A stretch of DNA of 64,000 bases, taken from positions 1,736,001 through 1,800,000 of the forward strand of contig OX359195.1 of assembly GCA_947172415.1 (NCBI GenBank), read 5' to 3'. The notes beneath the pieces were generated by a model. It saw only the letters and a program-made list of their open reading frames with translations. It did no database searches and had not been told where the DNA came from. This document shows, piece by piece, positions 24,310-36,400 of the stretch. This stretch comes from Chondrosia reniformis (Eukaryota; Porifera; Demospongiae; Chondrillida; Chondrillidae). How positions within the stretch are numbered: the stretch's first letter is position 1; each line of letters begins with the position of its first letter. Made by a program: the position numbers and the translations under genes.

Positions 24310-25872
24310 TTCAGATGAAGCAAAACAGCTTAGATTAACATCAAAGTTACCTTCCCTTATTACCTAATAATAATGATAATAAGGAGAAGAAGATGTAAAG
24401 TAACTCAGCTTGGTAGTAAAGGTTTAATATACGCATACAGTATATTGCTATGAGATCGTCCTGGGTAGCTATAGTTAAGGTATTAATTGCTATATATCAT
24501 TGTTTGTGAAGATACTAGTCAAATGGATGGGAAATGATAGTTACAGGACTTCAGAATGATTGGTAGTATAACAAAAAGCTCATTTGGCTAGTGAATTTCA
24601 CCAAAGATGATAGCGATACATAATCACAGTAATAATTAAACCACAATCAATCAGTGTCAAGCATCAGGAGGAAACCATAAGAAGCAGTTGTTGGGAAGTG
24701 AACTCAGGACAGCTGGTTTAAACTGAACTATATAGAATTGCCATGCTCCATTCATGTCTCCCTCTTAAATCAGGTGTATTACACTCTTTCACTTTCCCTT
24801 TTGAGGGAAAGGGAAAATTTCCATATCATGAACTAATCTTATTCTTAATTTTTACCCCCATCCCTTAAATAATTTTTTAAAATATTATTTATGTTTTGTA
24901 CTCTATTAGTAATGAATAGTGCTGTTAAATAAAGTTGGTACTGTACTATATTTAATAAATTCTGTCTTTCATGTACTGTACTAAATATCTTCCATGCCTC
25001 TTAAATCCAGATACCAGATATATATTGAAAACTAATTTCAACAGCAACACATGAATATAGTATGTATACACATGTATTGTTTTTAGAGAGATTATAAACT
25101 GGTAGTTGCCATTTGTGAATGTAATAGTTTGTTTTAGAAGACTGAAACGTGTGTCTTTGTATTTCACTCAGTCATACAACTTCTTCATAAATCAATCAAA
25201 AGTTAATATTGAGTTTGTTTCTGTTTTGCTTTGGACACGTGAAGGTTTTAATTTCATCTGTTCCTTGACAATAATATTACTGTAACCTCTAACTGTTACT
25301 TTTTATAGTGTAAAATGGAGTCATTGCTGATGGAAAATGGACTTGTAACAAATGATTTGATAGCAGCCCGACTTGGATAAGTGGATGGGGCCGCGTCCAG
25401 TTGGCAAGGACTTGATGGATATCGGATGTACATCGTAAGGAGTGGAGTGCTGTTTTGTTCAAGAATATATAAACTCTGTTACAGTCCAAAGATTCTGAAA
25501 TTAACTTAATCACTTTTTGGTGAGATCTGAAGAGGATAGCAAAATTAAACATTCAATGCATTCTTCACAGCTGGGAGCACTAGAGCAGATAAGCATTCTC
25601 CTAGTGGAAAAACCAAATTTGTGGGCATTTGTATATATATATATATATATATATATAGGTTGAAGGAACAATGGGAATGGTGCTACCTTTGTTTTAAGAA
25701 ATGCCTTTGATGGTCAGAGTGTTGAAGAATAATTGATCTGTATTCTTCTACCATAAGAAAAGCAGCAAAAAAGATCTGGAAAGCTGTACTATCCTAAAAC
25801 ATCTACCTCCCGAAGAGAGTACTTTAATGAGGATATGCAGTCGGATGGAAACACAGAACTGACGATTTATAA
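24310..25872. other. Junction between units 1 and 2
   Basis: Homology among the units fades near 24,780 and unit 2 starts near 25,873. The 1.1 kb between is unique in the window and shows only short unsupported frames and a (TA)n tract at 25,632-25,659. Confidence 0.5.
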
Positions 25873-26234
25873 AAAGGAAAAGGAGATACCTTTTTCCCGA
25901 AAATTTATAAAATATGTTGAAAAGAAAACTTTCATCAAATGACAAAGGGTATAAAACTGGTGTTTAAATTTTAAAATTAGGTGTCTTCTATGAAATGCAT
26001 CCATCCATATGCATAAAGCACATGTACATTTCCTCCAATTTCAGTGTCAGTTTATAATGGCCATACACACATACATGTATATAGTACTAAAGATTTATAG
26101 CTGTACAGTGTTTTAGGGTTGCATGCCTCATCTTTGGCTCAAGAGCGAAGCTGATAAAAGTATTAGTCAATGTTTGTTAGGGTTAAGTACATAAATTATC
26201 ATCAGTACGTAATAGATAGGTAACTATATATTCT

Positions 26235-26997
26235 AACACACTTTAATTAATTAATTAATAACTATGGGATGACAAATACACTACAGGTGGCAATGTTTCA
26301 AAATGGATTCCCTTCTACATGAAAGTCATATGCTTTTTCAGATGGAAACCACTTAAAATTACCCATCTCATGATCACTAGATCTGGACACCTGGTAGGAT
26401 TAACATGAATATGCACTGATAAAGTCTCTCTTGAAAGCTCTTGGAAAACCTTGGAATCCTTTATTTTTAACCAAAATATGCCCATCAAGGTGAAATCCCA
26501 AGGTTTATTTGAGAGCTTCTCCATCTTGTGAATTGGGAATGAAGGAGGGCCATGTTGACTGGCAGCGGTTGAGTACATCTCTCAATTTAGAATTTAAGAG
26601 CATGATAGTTGGCCACCAAACGAGTCTTTCTATAAATCTATACACACTTCTTGAGATTATCTTTACAAAATGTCGTCAGTTTGTAATTACAGCAGAATTC
26701 CTATACGTCCAATTTAACAGTTCTCATATCAAAATGTAATATATTTTCTGCCACATTAAATCCTAAAGATGCATATATACAAACAAAATAATGCGTGCAG
26801 TATTGAAGGCCATTATTAATCTTGTAAAAGTCATTTATCCTACGCATGGCTGATTTCATCAGTTTACTATTGGACCAATTCCAGCTATCTGCGGATTTTC
26901 TAACATCAAATACTACAAAGCCTACAATCGTGCAGTCTTTCTTGATCACCCAGAATTCAATGTTTTTTGATTCAAAAGTTGAAGCTAAGTAACCACA
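26235..26997 (-). pseudogene. GNAT-like pseudogene, unit 2
   Basis: Same remnant as at 10,320-11,130. It reads IEFWVIKKDCTIVGFVVFDV and KLMKSAMRRINDFYKINNGL in one frame, but the acetyl-CoA loop present in unit 1 is deleted. YASLGFNVAENIL matches a late GNAT strand. A further partial copy of its 3' half lies at 28,575-28,790. Confidence 0.5.
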
Positions 26998-27077
26998 TAT
27001 AGCTAACTACATGACTTCTACAGCCAGCGGATGCTGAAGTAGCAACGCCGGCTGTAAAAGTCATGTAGTTAACTATA
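26998..27077. mobile_element. 80-bp foldback insertion private to unit 2
   Basis: The left arm TATAGCTAACTACATGACTT and the right arm, reversed TATAGTTAACTACATGACTT, form a stem of about 30 bp. Unit 1 has no such sequence at this point. Confidence 0.75.
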
Positions 27078-27145
27078 CCACTTCAGTTTCATCCATTCTG
27101 TTTGCTGGCCAGGTAGTACTACATTAAGACTTACCATATAATCAC

Positions 27146-27530
27146 TGGATGTGTTGGCATTCATTGCTCATTATGTAATAAGAGTTTCCTTAATTACTTA
27201 CACTGGATGTGTTGGCATTCATTGCTCATTATGTAATAAGAGTGCTAGTTTCCCTAATTACCTACACTGGATGTGTTGGCATTCATTGCTCATTATGTAA
27301 TAAGAGTTTCCTTAATTACTTACACTGGATGTGTTGGCATTCATTGCTCATTATGTAATACGAGTGCTAGTTTCCCTAATTACCTACACTGGATGTGTTG
27401 GCATTCATTGCTCATTATGTACTAAGAGTTTCCTTAATTGCCTACACTGGATGTGTTGGCATAAATTGCTCATTATGTAATAAGGGTAACATTTCCTTAC
27501 CTTAGAGACTTGATGTGTTGGCATCCATCA
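27146..27530. repeat. 58-bp minisatellite, unit 2
   Basis: About six units plus a diverged one. Units alternate between the plain type and a longer type with GTGCTAGTTTCCC, suggesting duplication of a two-unit block. Confidence 0.9.
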
Positions 27531-28574
27531 TTTTAGCACTTATTCAACATCAATGGATGTGTGGCTATAATTGCCTTTAATTACAGATGACTGTGTTGCA
27601 ACTCATAACCATGCCTGTAATTGAAGCTATTATATATTACAATTGCTGAATGCTAACAAGTGTGTTCCTACAGCCACACACAGTGAGATTACTGCAAATT
27701 TATGAAGCCAAATCATACATTTAATATTAATGAGAAGCTGATACTTTCCATTTGAATCAATATCTCTCCTGAATACTCATTAATTCCATTGAGGATACAT
27801 GGCTACCTTTTATGGTATTATATATAATCGAAGTGATAAATATATTTTAAATTCACAGGGCTTCAGCAGTCATGTTGTTTAACATATGAATATATATTCA
27901 TTTCAAATAACCTTTTTAGGCAATTTGTATCGATGTATATGTCAGCTTAGTTGCATGGTATTGTGAAAATGTGTATTGTTTTAGTTCTTCAGCTACATCA
28001 GGGAGTATAGACAACACTATCAAGAGTAAATAACAATAATTTTGCCTTTGCCATCCTCTATTTGTTGCCAAGTAATTGGTTTCGCACCAAAGACTAATTT
28101 ACCAGTCACAGAGACTGGTGTCAAGCATGATATATATGTGTTGTACACATATACCTGAAGCTATATATATGCTACACAAAAGTACAGACTCTCCTTACAT
28201 GTATAACTTAAGAGCTTTGTAGTAATTTCAATTAACACATGTGCATATTGTTTTTATAGTTTTCAACTATGTAGAATTACGTCTGCAGTGTTTGGTAAAT
28301 CTTTTGGTCATTTTGTCGGTCAATTGCGATCATTTGGTACATTATTATGTAGGGAAAATAGAGTTCAGTTCAATAGGAGGTGTTTTAAACATTTATCCCT
28401 TTTAAGTGAACCAATATAGGTAAATCTTTGTATATTTGCGGAATCAGTACTTGTGTGCATATGTACCTTGATTGTATACCATTTATAAGGAGGGCAGGAA
28501 ATTTTAAAGATAAGTTACAAGATTGTATATATTCTACTTCAACATATAGCAACATATTCTAACACACTTTAATT

Positions 28575-28790
28575 AATTTATAACTATGGGATGGTAAATA
28601 CACTACAGGTGGCAATGTTTCAAAGTGGGTTCCCTTCTGCATGACAGCCATTTACTTTCCCAGATGGAAACTTAACCACTTGAAATTAGCCATCTCACTT
28701 GATCTGGACACCTGGTATGATTAACATGAATATGCACTGATAAATTCACTCTTGAAAGCTAACCCCTTTACAATTAAACATTTATGGAAT
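28575..28790 (-). repeat. Partial second copy of the GNAT-like 3' segment
   Basis: AACTATGGGATGG...GGTGGCAATGTTTCAAAG matches 26,250-26,440, within the same unit. A short trace also occurs at 45,250-45,290 in unit 3. Confidence 0.65.
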
Positions 28791-28904
28791 CCTCTATCAG
28801 AGGTAAGCTAAGTAAGCTAAGGTCTTTTATTGCCTACATAGAGAAGGAGCTGTTGAAGTAGGGATGTCCATAGAAGAGTTGTTGGCACATATAAAGGAGT
28901 ACCG

Positions 28905-28980
28905 GCTTAACCATAACCCTACCTTTACCCCTACGCCTAACCTTACCCTTACCCCTAACTCTAATCCTAAAACGGTGTCT
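28905..28980. repeat. Interstitial telomere-like repeats, unit 2
   Basis: A short run of degenerate CCCTAA/CCTTACC units (CTAACCTTACCCTTACCCCT and neighbours). Unit 3 has the paralogous run at 45,738-45,806 with more perfect ACCCTAA units. Confidence 0.65.
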
Positions 28981-28989
28981 GTCTGCAAG

Positions 28990-29940
28990 ATGATAGGGAC
29001 CATTATGTAAAAACATGTTATGCAGTTCAGATATCTGTATGTGCCATCACCCATAAAGATGAGGTGCATGTGTATGTCAACTTGAGTGTATGTCATTTTG
29101 TGTGTTAATTGCCTTGCTTTATGAACACTTTCGTGTATCGACCCTTTTTCAAGATTTGTTATATGTTGTCAAAAGGGCCATCCCTACTTTTTTATTCATT
29201 TTTGAAATGTTTTTATTTAACTTGTTTCTTTCCTTTTCCAGTTATAATCCTTATTAACTTTTAGTTTTATAATCCTATTTTGCAAGAAACTGTAATACAA
29301 TGTCTATAAGACAGAAAATACACAGCTCTAAACAGTAACTCCTAATTAGAAAATGGCGTCTAACAGCTTCTTATCTTCTGATGCGCTACAAGTAACCGCC
29401 TTTACCCAAATCGTTTTACAACAGAACTTTGCATATTCCCCTACTGGTATAAAATTAAGACGTTATACGCCTGAAATAAACCCATAAATGGAGACATTTA
29501 GGCGCTAGGGCTTCTCAAGTTGAAGAAGCAAAAGAAGAAAGTGAGGAAAATGATCTTTGGTCGGGTAGCTGTTTAGCCACCCTTGCGCTATTTAACGCTA
29601 TTGAAACGAAGTTTATTCCTTTAAAAGGGTACAAAAAGCTGTACTAGGAGCTTAAGAAGATAAAAATCGATTCCGTGGTTGATTTTAAAAATGTCACTCC
29701 GTAATACATTGAATACAGAGGCCATTTTTTTCGAACCATCCAATTAGAGAGTACACTACTGTGTGTGTGTGTCAAAAACATGGCGTCCAAAAACGGGAAA
29801 CGGTTTTCGTGCTTAAAATCGACATTCGAACTAATAGAAGAGTATAATAAGTTTATATCTACATATGTCATGTTAACATATAATTTTTGAATCGGTGATG
29901 TAATTAAAATCCTTCGAAATGCGCTTAAAAGAATATCCTG
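28990..29940. other. Upstream block shared by units 2 and 3 only
   Basis: This sequence matches 45,830-46,160 and 46,703-47,260. It holds no supported gene. At the matching place unit 1 has the Penelope-type terminal cluster instead. Confidence 0.5.
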
Positions 29941-29944
29941 GCTT

Positions 29945-30140
29945 GAAATAGGCCATTTTATTTCAATAAAATTAAAAAAATATTTCTGTGAATATGTAAC
30001 ATAATGATTAGAAAGAAACACAGCATATGCACCTTTTAAGATGCTAATGTTTTGGATGAGGCTTGCATCCAACTAATTTTTTGAGTCTGACTGCTCCAGG
30101 GTAGCCCACGGTTTTTTTTTTAACTTGAATTACTTGTTTT
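29945..30140 (-). repeat. Repeat R, left copy of unit 2
   Basis: Inverted relative to 37,445-37,670. It lies about 290 bp upstream of the carboxypeptidase start codon, as in unit 1. Confidence 0.75.
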
Positions 30141-30424
30141 AGATTTTTCAATTGCAGAGTTATATATCATTTATTTATTTGCTACTTACATATTATTCAC
30201 ATTCAATAAGTGTTAAGAATAGTGAATGCCAGCACATTCAGTATATCAGGAAATTTTACAATATATATATACCAGGTTATTAAACCATTTTAATAGAAGC
30301 AGGGTAAGCAATTATAGGAACATCTTCTGAGGTTAACTGGTGCCAGAATACTGAATAAAGGCCATTAAAGACAAATTTAGTTTTAAGAACTGGATAATTT
30401 TAGTGTGTTCATACCTACATCATC

Positions 30425-33400
30425 ATGCAGATTCCTTTGAACCTTCAATTGCTCTCCATGGTAATACCTATGTTGTTTTTCCAAGCTGTATATGGTTACT
30501 CCCCATGGTACCAATATGGATCTCATCAGACTAAGACAATGGACATTGAAGGGCTTCCAGAGAGAAAATCAATAGACTGTATCAGTGATTTTGTAAGTTT
30601 ATGAGGTAAACACCTTTCCAACAGATGAAATTGCTTTTCTCATTTTATCCTCAACTATTTACTATAATAGCAATCATCTCATGCCATGAACATATCTTCT
30701 TGTAGTATCCATTGGAAGATATCTATGCGTTTTTTGGGGAAGCGTTGCCTGATAAGTTTGGACACCTCAATGTGTACCATTTAAGATTTGTTGGATGGAC
30801 TAAGAACAAGAATAAAATTATAGCTGCACACATCACTGGGGGATCAGGAAGTCCTCTAGATGCCAAAAAAAGAAAGAAGATATACATCCAGTGTCTAATT
30901 CATGCAAGTATGATAATTTTACCACTGATGCCATGATTTTGCTGTATATACATACATAATAGTGATCTGACCAATTGAAATTTTTATCAATATAACACAT
31001 GGTTTCAATATAAATTTCCTATAGGTTTTCTATAGTCCTATGGCATTTTATATGTAGATTTTCTCCGTTTTCTACCAAACAGAGACCTAAATAAAAAATC
31101 CCTTAATTAAAATGTTTTATACCCTAAACTTTATGATGATATGCCCTTTTTGTTTCTAGGTCCTTTCTTGGAGCCATATGAATTATTAATTATATATATT
31201 ATATTATATTAGATTAGATTAGATTACCTTAGTATATTGTAACTTGCACTGTATATATACATATATCCTATATTCTAGGAGAATGGCCAACAGGAACAGT
31301 CTGTATGTGCTACACTAAATCTATCTTGATGAATTATGATGCGATGACAAATGGAGGAGACCCACAAACCAATACACAGCGTGTGAGACAGCATCTGTAT
31401 AATATATTATCATGCCATCTATATATACATTTCAAATGCACAAATATTGTATTACTAAAATTTATAGGACTATTTTCAGAAATTCAAGGAAGTTGAGTTT
31501 ATTATTGTCCCAGTTGTCAATCCAGATGGTTACAAAGTAAGTTGCAACTGAAACAAAAAAGTATATAGTTTATTTATATAATAGTTTGTTTATATGGCAA
31601 CACAAGGTATTTACTTAGCATACTTATGCTATATATATTTGTACTTCAACTTGACTGTGTAAAACTTTGCTTGTTCATATATACATTTGCTTTTAAAAAA
31701 ATTAATATATAGTATTCATGGACAGAGGGAAAAATTGAAAGACGTGAACAAATCACAACACTAAACAAAAGATTATCACCCCGCATGTGGAGAATCAACA
31801 TAAATGGAGTTGATCTCAATCGGAACTTTAATGTGTATCCAGATGTAGCTAAGGTATGCCCCTATATACTTTTAAAATGAATATATATATATAAATCAAC
31901 TATATATGGTCAAAAGTGATAGCCTTTAAAGAAGTCAAATAGTGCTTAGTAACTCTCAGAAAGCGAAATATAAAAGCAACTGTTATCCCTATGAAGGAAA
32001 CAATATATACATAGTCAATAGTTAGTGACTTGCATTATATTAGGTAGTGTTTGATTGTAAATAGAAGGGGAGAATATAATACATTAACATGTACATATAG
32101 ACATTAAGTGACCAATCAATTATTAAATTTTTCATAAAATTGTAGTTATAAATTTCTTTACTGTTTTATAAAAGAAATTTGTAGGTTGCTTTGTTTTTTC
32201 TCAGATATATGCGAATTATGCTGAACTGCCAAATTTATTCACCCTTACACATGTATGGCCATTTTATAGTATTAGGTTTGAACACAGTTAAGAACCTCAA
32301 TGAAATATATATAAGTATATCCAATTGCCATGGCAACAGGCTAAAAATGGGAGGTATTACCTACCATAAACAGCATAAATTGTTGATTAAGGAAGATATA
32401 CAGGAAATGACCCAATCAAGAAGTATTTACATCAATTATTAGTGATTGATATCGAGAAGTTGGGCTAGAGCTAACTGTTTCATACTTCATTGCCATGGCA
32501 TTCAGACAGCCCAGGATGGTTATCAATATGGCTGATAAAGAGAAGGAATGCATAATATTTGCTTCAGGATTGTCATTCCTGAAGAGGTCATCTGGGCATC
32601 TATTATCAGCAGTTGCAGAGTGGTGATTGTGCTCCTGTTTCTGAGTGCAGAATGAAAATGTTGACAGCCCATTTTGTCATTTTCTTTGTACTTTTGTATT
32701 ATGATTGTGATTTGTCTCATTCATAGTTACTTTAGTCACTGAAACAAATCTTGGGTAATCGGGTTATTTGTTAATTTCTTTATTCCCTGAAATAAATCAT
32801 TACTTTAAATTTTAGCTGTATAAATATATACTTACCCTGGACTGCTGGAATGCCATGGCAATGGAGTATAAAACAGTTATAGCCCATCAGCTAGGACTTC
32901 TGCTGAAATACGTAATTGTTACAACGATAATCAGTAAAGTTATATTTATCCGCTGTTAAATGGACATGATACGAATTCAATATTATACGTATACAACTGG
33001 CCAAAAGCTGCTGTTACCACTATTTTATATTACATAACACAATAAGCACATGTACTCGCCGCAGGGAGCAAAACATTCCACTCCACTGATGGAGTCAGTT
33101 TCACTACAGCCTTTAATTCTAAGTTGAGAGGTCTGCATAGTTGCGGTATGCAATATAATATATGAGGATACTAAGACAAGTGCAATAGCAAATAGATTTT
33201 AAAGGTATAGCTACACATATCAAATGTAAGTACATGCATGAGGAAAAGCAGTCTTTATACCATTGAATGTCCTATTCTGAAACCTTGATCATTTTCATGG
33301 GCATATTAGACTCATCTTTGATGCAGTAGTCCTCTTTCCCTCTCTCTTAGCACAAACTGGTCTGCATAAATGTACACAACATTGTACGCAGTGCATGCAG

Positions 33401-36400
33401 CATATCATATGTAACAGATCACCAAGAATTTACGTAACTTCACATTATAGTTTAAAATATTTACACAGCCATTTATTTACAAACGACTAGGCCTGGGTCT
33501 GCTTCCAGCTCTGATATTGTTATAACATCATACAGTTATATATTTCTGGACATTCCTAGGTCATTTTTCACATTTATATGTGCCATTCATTCTGTTGTAC
33601 ACATATTGCTTTGTAATCATTTTTTAACATGCAGACTCCTACTCTTTATTGGCATTGACTTGGAAAATAAGTGATTTCTTAAACTTGTTTGTCACAGAGA
33701 AGCATAAAAATTTTATAGCCAATAAATAAGCTTATTGCTTATAAGCCATCAATCATAGCCCACTCATTGGTTATGTTTGATTCAGGTGTATATATAGTAT
33801 ATATATTGTAACTTACACTATGTATATTGTATACATGCATTGTATACCGTAAATCTTCTAAAAAGTGTGATTGATTTACGGTAAAGTATTCTTAATGTTT
33901 TTATCTGTGATTGATATCTAATGGTAATCTTAATTCCTTTTATATAATATAGGAACAGTATACAAAGAAAAAAGAAAAAGCAATTAAACTAAATAATCCT
34001 ATCAAGCTTCAACAGGCTGCTGATATAAATCCAGGAGACCCTAACAATCCTGAACTGGAGACTAAAGCTGTGATGGCTTACTTCAAAAGGAATCAACCAA
34101 TTGCTGGTGCTGTTGACATTCATACAGCAGACCAGCGTATCTACTATCCACAGAGTGAGTATATACCTCTTATGAATCCACAGTAATGCATAAATGATAT
34201 ATGTATAAAATATACAGTCTAAATACATGAAAGTAATTTATACCATGTAACTTCTCTAAACCGAACCCTTGGTAAACCAGAATTCCCTTAAAACCGTGAG
34301 GTCAGTCCAGTTTATCTACATATAGCAAACAATGCAAAAAACACCTTAGTAAACCAGAACTTCTGAATTCCAAAAACTGAAGAGTAGTTCTACTAGTCTT
34401 AACATCCGTAAAAAACATCTCATAAACCGGATAAAGTGTGAATCTTTCTTTTAGTGTTGAAGAATAGGGTTTGAACCAGTTCCAAAAGTGAAAGAAGATT
34501 AAATTCCCTCTGGATGATAATATAATCAAACGTTCATAGTCCCTGCCAAAGCCAAATTTTCAAGGGTTTGAGTGACGAATCTGGGATCGGGAAGTCCTAC
34601 CGTCTAAGATATTCTAAAGAACTAAACCTCATTAATCTGGAAACCTCTCTTGGTCCCAAGAGTGTTTGATTTAGAGGGGTTTCACTGTAATACAGCACCT
34701 TCAGTGAAAATTATGTGTACTGAATTGCCACTGATTTTTACCAATTGTATCAGTTTCACATATACTGGGAACTAATTATAAATATACAATGCATATTTGT
34801 GTTTCTGTCCATAATTATAAGTCTGTTGTCAATTTTAGTACCTAATAATAAAGATTATAATTCTAAAGTGGAGTCTATAGCAAAGCAAGTTGCTCTTGCA
34901 ATGTCAACGATTCTAGGAAAGGTAATTAAATTTTGGATTCTTTTTACATTACACAAATACATATTTACCATATGGATCTTTGTAGAGACTCCTTTTTTGA
35001 GTTTGATTACTTGTAATTGTGATTACATACGTATATATACATACGTATATACAATACCGTAGTTCGGGAAATTTTTGTGTTTGGAAATTTTTGTGGGAAA
35101 AATTTTCATGTTAAAATATTTTTGTGGTCTGGGGGCTACCACGATTGTTGCTGCTGGTACTGCGGACGAAAGTGAGCCCTTTGGGTCCAGTAAACCGTCC
35201 CTGAGCTGCAGGTATTGCAGTAGAGCCATTTTGGCCGCGCTCAGCTGTGTTGCGTTTACATATACAGTGCTCCACGTCTGAAGAATGTATTTTGCTGGTT
35301 TGCCTAAAATAGCTCTAGGTAGTTAAGGGTGATGGGATTAGCTAATTTTTATAATTTGATGGATCAAGTAGATGTTAATGAATGCTATGTGGGTGGATGG
35401 GCGTGGTTTGTGACACGCCCACTTGGTTGCAGCCCATTTTCCAAAAAACAGTTTTTAGATACTAACTAACGAATAGATATTAGTTAAGAGCTCTTACTTC
35501 AGTATGATATTGCTCCCAATATTCGTGAGACTTGGTGTAAAGAAAACTTGAATTCAACATTCCATTTGAGAAAACGAGTCGAAAAGGTTAATTACAGGTA
35601 CCTTTAGTTTTTAGATACGTTCCATTGCAATTTTTGTAGTTAAGAGCTGTAGACAGGTCAAAAGCTAGTGTAAGAGTTGTGCTATCGATAGACCTTAAGC
35701 TAGCAGCAAGCCATGAACGTATGCTACGTACGAGCAATTATCGCGAATTGTGTAATTTATAGTCACATGATCGAATGTGACCAATTATGTCATTTAGTAA
35801 AAATGGCGATTTCTCCCTATGCGTTTGTATTAACAACAGCGGAAATTTACCTAGGCATTCTGGACAAGGGAAAAGGTATAATCCTCTTCGAGAACACTTG
35901 CTAAGTTAAGGAAACGTTTTGCCGTTTTTATACGAAAAATTTACTCTTTAGATGTGGAGCACTGTACGTAGATTGTACAACATGTTATTATTCGTTGTTA
36001 AAAATATTTCGTGCGATAAAGTTTCGTGGTTTGAGCCAACCACGAAAATATTTTAACAACAAAAATTTCCCGAATTACGATAAATCATTTTTGTAAATGT
36101 CATCTAACGATCAGTACACCATACTTCTAAATTCCAACAAGGGTGAAACAGCTGTCTGCAGGGGTGTTTTCCATCTTTTGGATGGCTAGCTGGGAGACAA
36201 CCACTGGTAACCAATTGATAAGGCTTTATAAGTAGTAGAACCTTATGTTCACATGTATTTACCTCCTGTAGCTGGTAATTGCTGATTGGTGTATATACCA
36301 CCCAGTGATTATTAATTTTGGTATATTAGCTGGACACTAGCTGAAAGCTCTTACCACATTATGAGAATACTAGAGAATAATAAAAAATTCTACAAAAATA

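Larger units (their letters stand above)
9947..24780 (+). repeat. Segmental duplication, unit 1 of 3
   Basis: The sequence starting AAAAGGAGATACCTTTTT recurs at about 25,873 and, degraded, near 43,300. From there the three units align in order: GNAT-like pseudogene, 58-bp minisatellite, carboxypeptidase gene with its intronic transposons, and TMED exon. Unit 1 lacks the telomere-like block found upstream of the gene in units 2 and 3 and is the shortest. Confidence 0.85.

Noticed and set aside
28834..29096. Minus-strand frames of 60-89 codons
   Set aside because: They translate the telomere-like repeat tract.
29644..30072. 142-codon minus-strand frame
   Set aside because: It spans part of repeat R and unrelated sequence; the unit 3 paralogue does not keep it.
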